Positions 5,169 through 5,363 of a DNA stretch of 5,363 bases are shown piece by piece. This stretch comes from Actinomycetes bacterium (GTDB lineage Bacteria > Actinomycetota > Coriobacteriia > Coriobacteriales > JAEZXW01): NCBI GenBank assembly GCA_023419515.1, contig JAEZXW010000022.1, forward strand, positions 1-5,363, read 5' to 3'. Numbering within the stretch: position 1 is the stretch's first letter; each line of letters starts with the position of its first letter. The translations under genes and the position numbers were made by a program. Below the pieces are notes generated by a model. The model was given only the letters and a program-made list of their open reading frames with translations, was not told where the DNA came from and made no database searches.

Positions 5169-5363
5169 TTACAGTGCCGCGGTGATCTTGGGCAGAACGT
5201 CCTTGACGTCGCCAATCAAACCGTAATCGCACTGCTTAAAGATTGGAGCGTTCTTATCCTTGTTGATGGCAAAGATTGCACCAGCGCGGTTGATACCAAC
5301 CATGTGCTGCATCTGACCAGAGATGCCACAAGCAACATATGCCTTTGGCGTGAGCATCTGACC
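5169..5363 (-). CDS. fixB: FixB / electron-transfer flavoprotein alpha subunit, C-terminal part (gene runs off the window)
   Basis: The last 64 residues of the protein, open to the window edge and ending at TAA 5169-5171. KAYVACGISGQMQHMVG, then AGAIFAINKDKNAPIF, then CDYGLIGDVKDVLP is the C-terminal FAD-binding domain of ETF alpha. SGQxQHxxG contacts the flavin, and the AINKDxxAPIFxxxDYG(L/I)(V/I)GD stretch is nearly invariant in the family. With fixC and fixX downstream it belongs to a bifurcating FixAB flavoprotein that oxidises NADH. The typical order fixA-fixB-fixC-fixX predicts fixA beyond the right edge. Any internal ATG in this fragment is not the real start. Confidence 0.95.
   Translation of the reverse strand, partial: GQMLTPKAYVACGISGQMQHMVGINRAGAIFAINKDKNAPIFKQCDYGLIGDVKDVLPKITAAL

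Overview
The window holds six genes on the minus strand and the 3' end of one plus-strand gene. It suggests an anaerobic, low-redox-potential lifestyle: a fixBCX-type electron-bifurcation module, a short-chain dehydrogenase resembling clostridial 7-alpha-hydroxysteroid dehydrogenase, and a D-aspartate ligase/aspartate racemase pair. Base composition looks close to balanced by eye (not counted). The style of the FixC, FixX and SDR proteins makes me think of a mid-GC gut or oral anaerobe of the Coriobacteriia (Actinomycetota). That is an impression from remembered proteins, not a demonstrated placement.

Layout from the right edge, in the direction of minus-strand transcription. (1) The 3' end of fixB (electron-transfer flavoprotein alpha, 5169 to the window edge). 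(2) An 82-bp gap containing a strong intrinsic-terminator structure. (3) fixC (3794-5086) and fixX (3498-3797), overlapping by 4 nt (ATGA). (4) A 228-bp intergenic region with a long nested hairpin terminator for fixX, a possible promoter for the next unit and an imperfect palindrome. (5) An SDR gene (2466-3269). (6) An ATP-grasp D-aspartate-ligase-like gene starting 4 nt after the SDR stop (1196-2461). (7) An aspartate racemase (325-1125). A convergent plus-strand gene end (1-261) encodes the C-terminus of an integral membrane protein, probably of the LPG_synthase_TM/UPF0104 family.

FixB, FixC and FixX are parts of FixABCX, which passes electrons from NADH to quinone and to a low-potential carrier at the same time. 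FixA is expected just outside the window if it is present. In the second transcription unit, the racemase would make D-Asp from L-Asp. The ATP-grasp enzyme would then activate it and attach it, by analogy with the Enterococcus faecium pair, to the diamino-acid side chain of the peptidoglycan precursor. The HSDH-like SDR at the head of this unit is an unexpected partner.

The main oddity is an apparent -1 frameshift near 1279-1282, close to the end of the ATP-grasp gene. The annotated frame ends in an implausible Arg-rich tail of rare codons. The neighbouring frame carries a family-like helical C-terminus and stops 5 nt before the racemase ATG. No RNA genes, CRISPR arrays or insertion sequences were seen.
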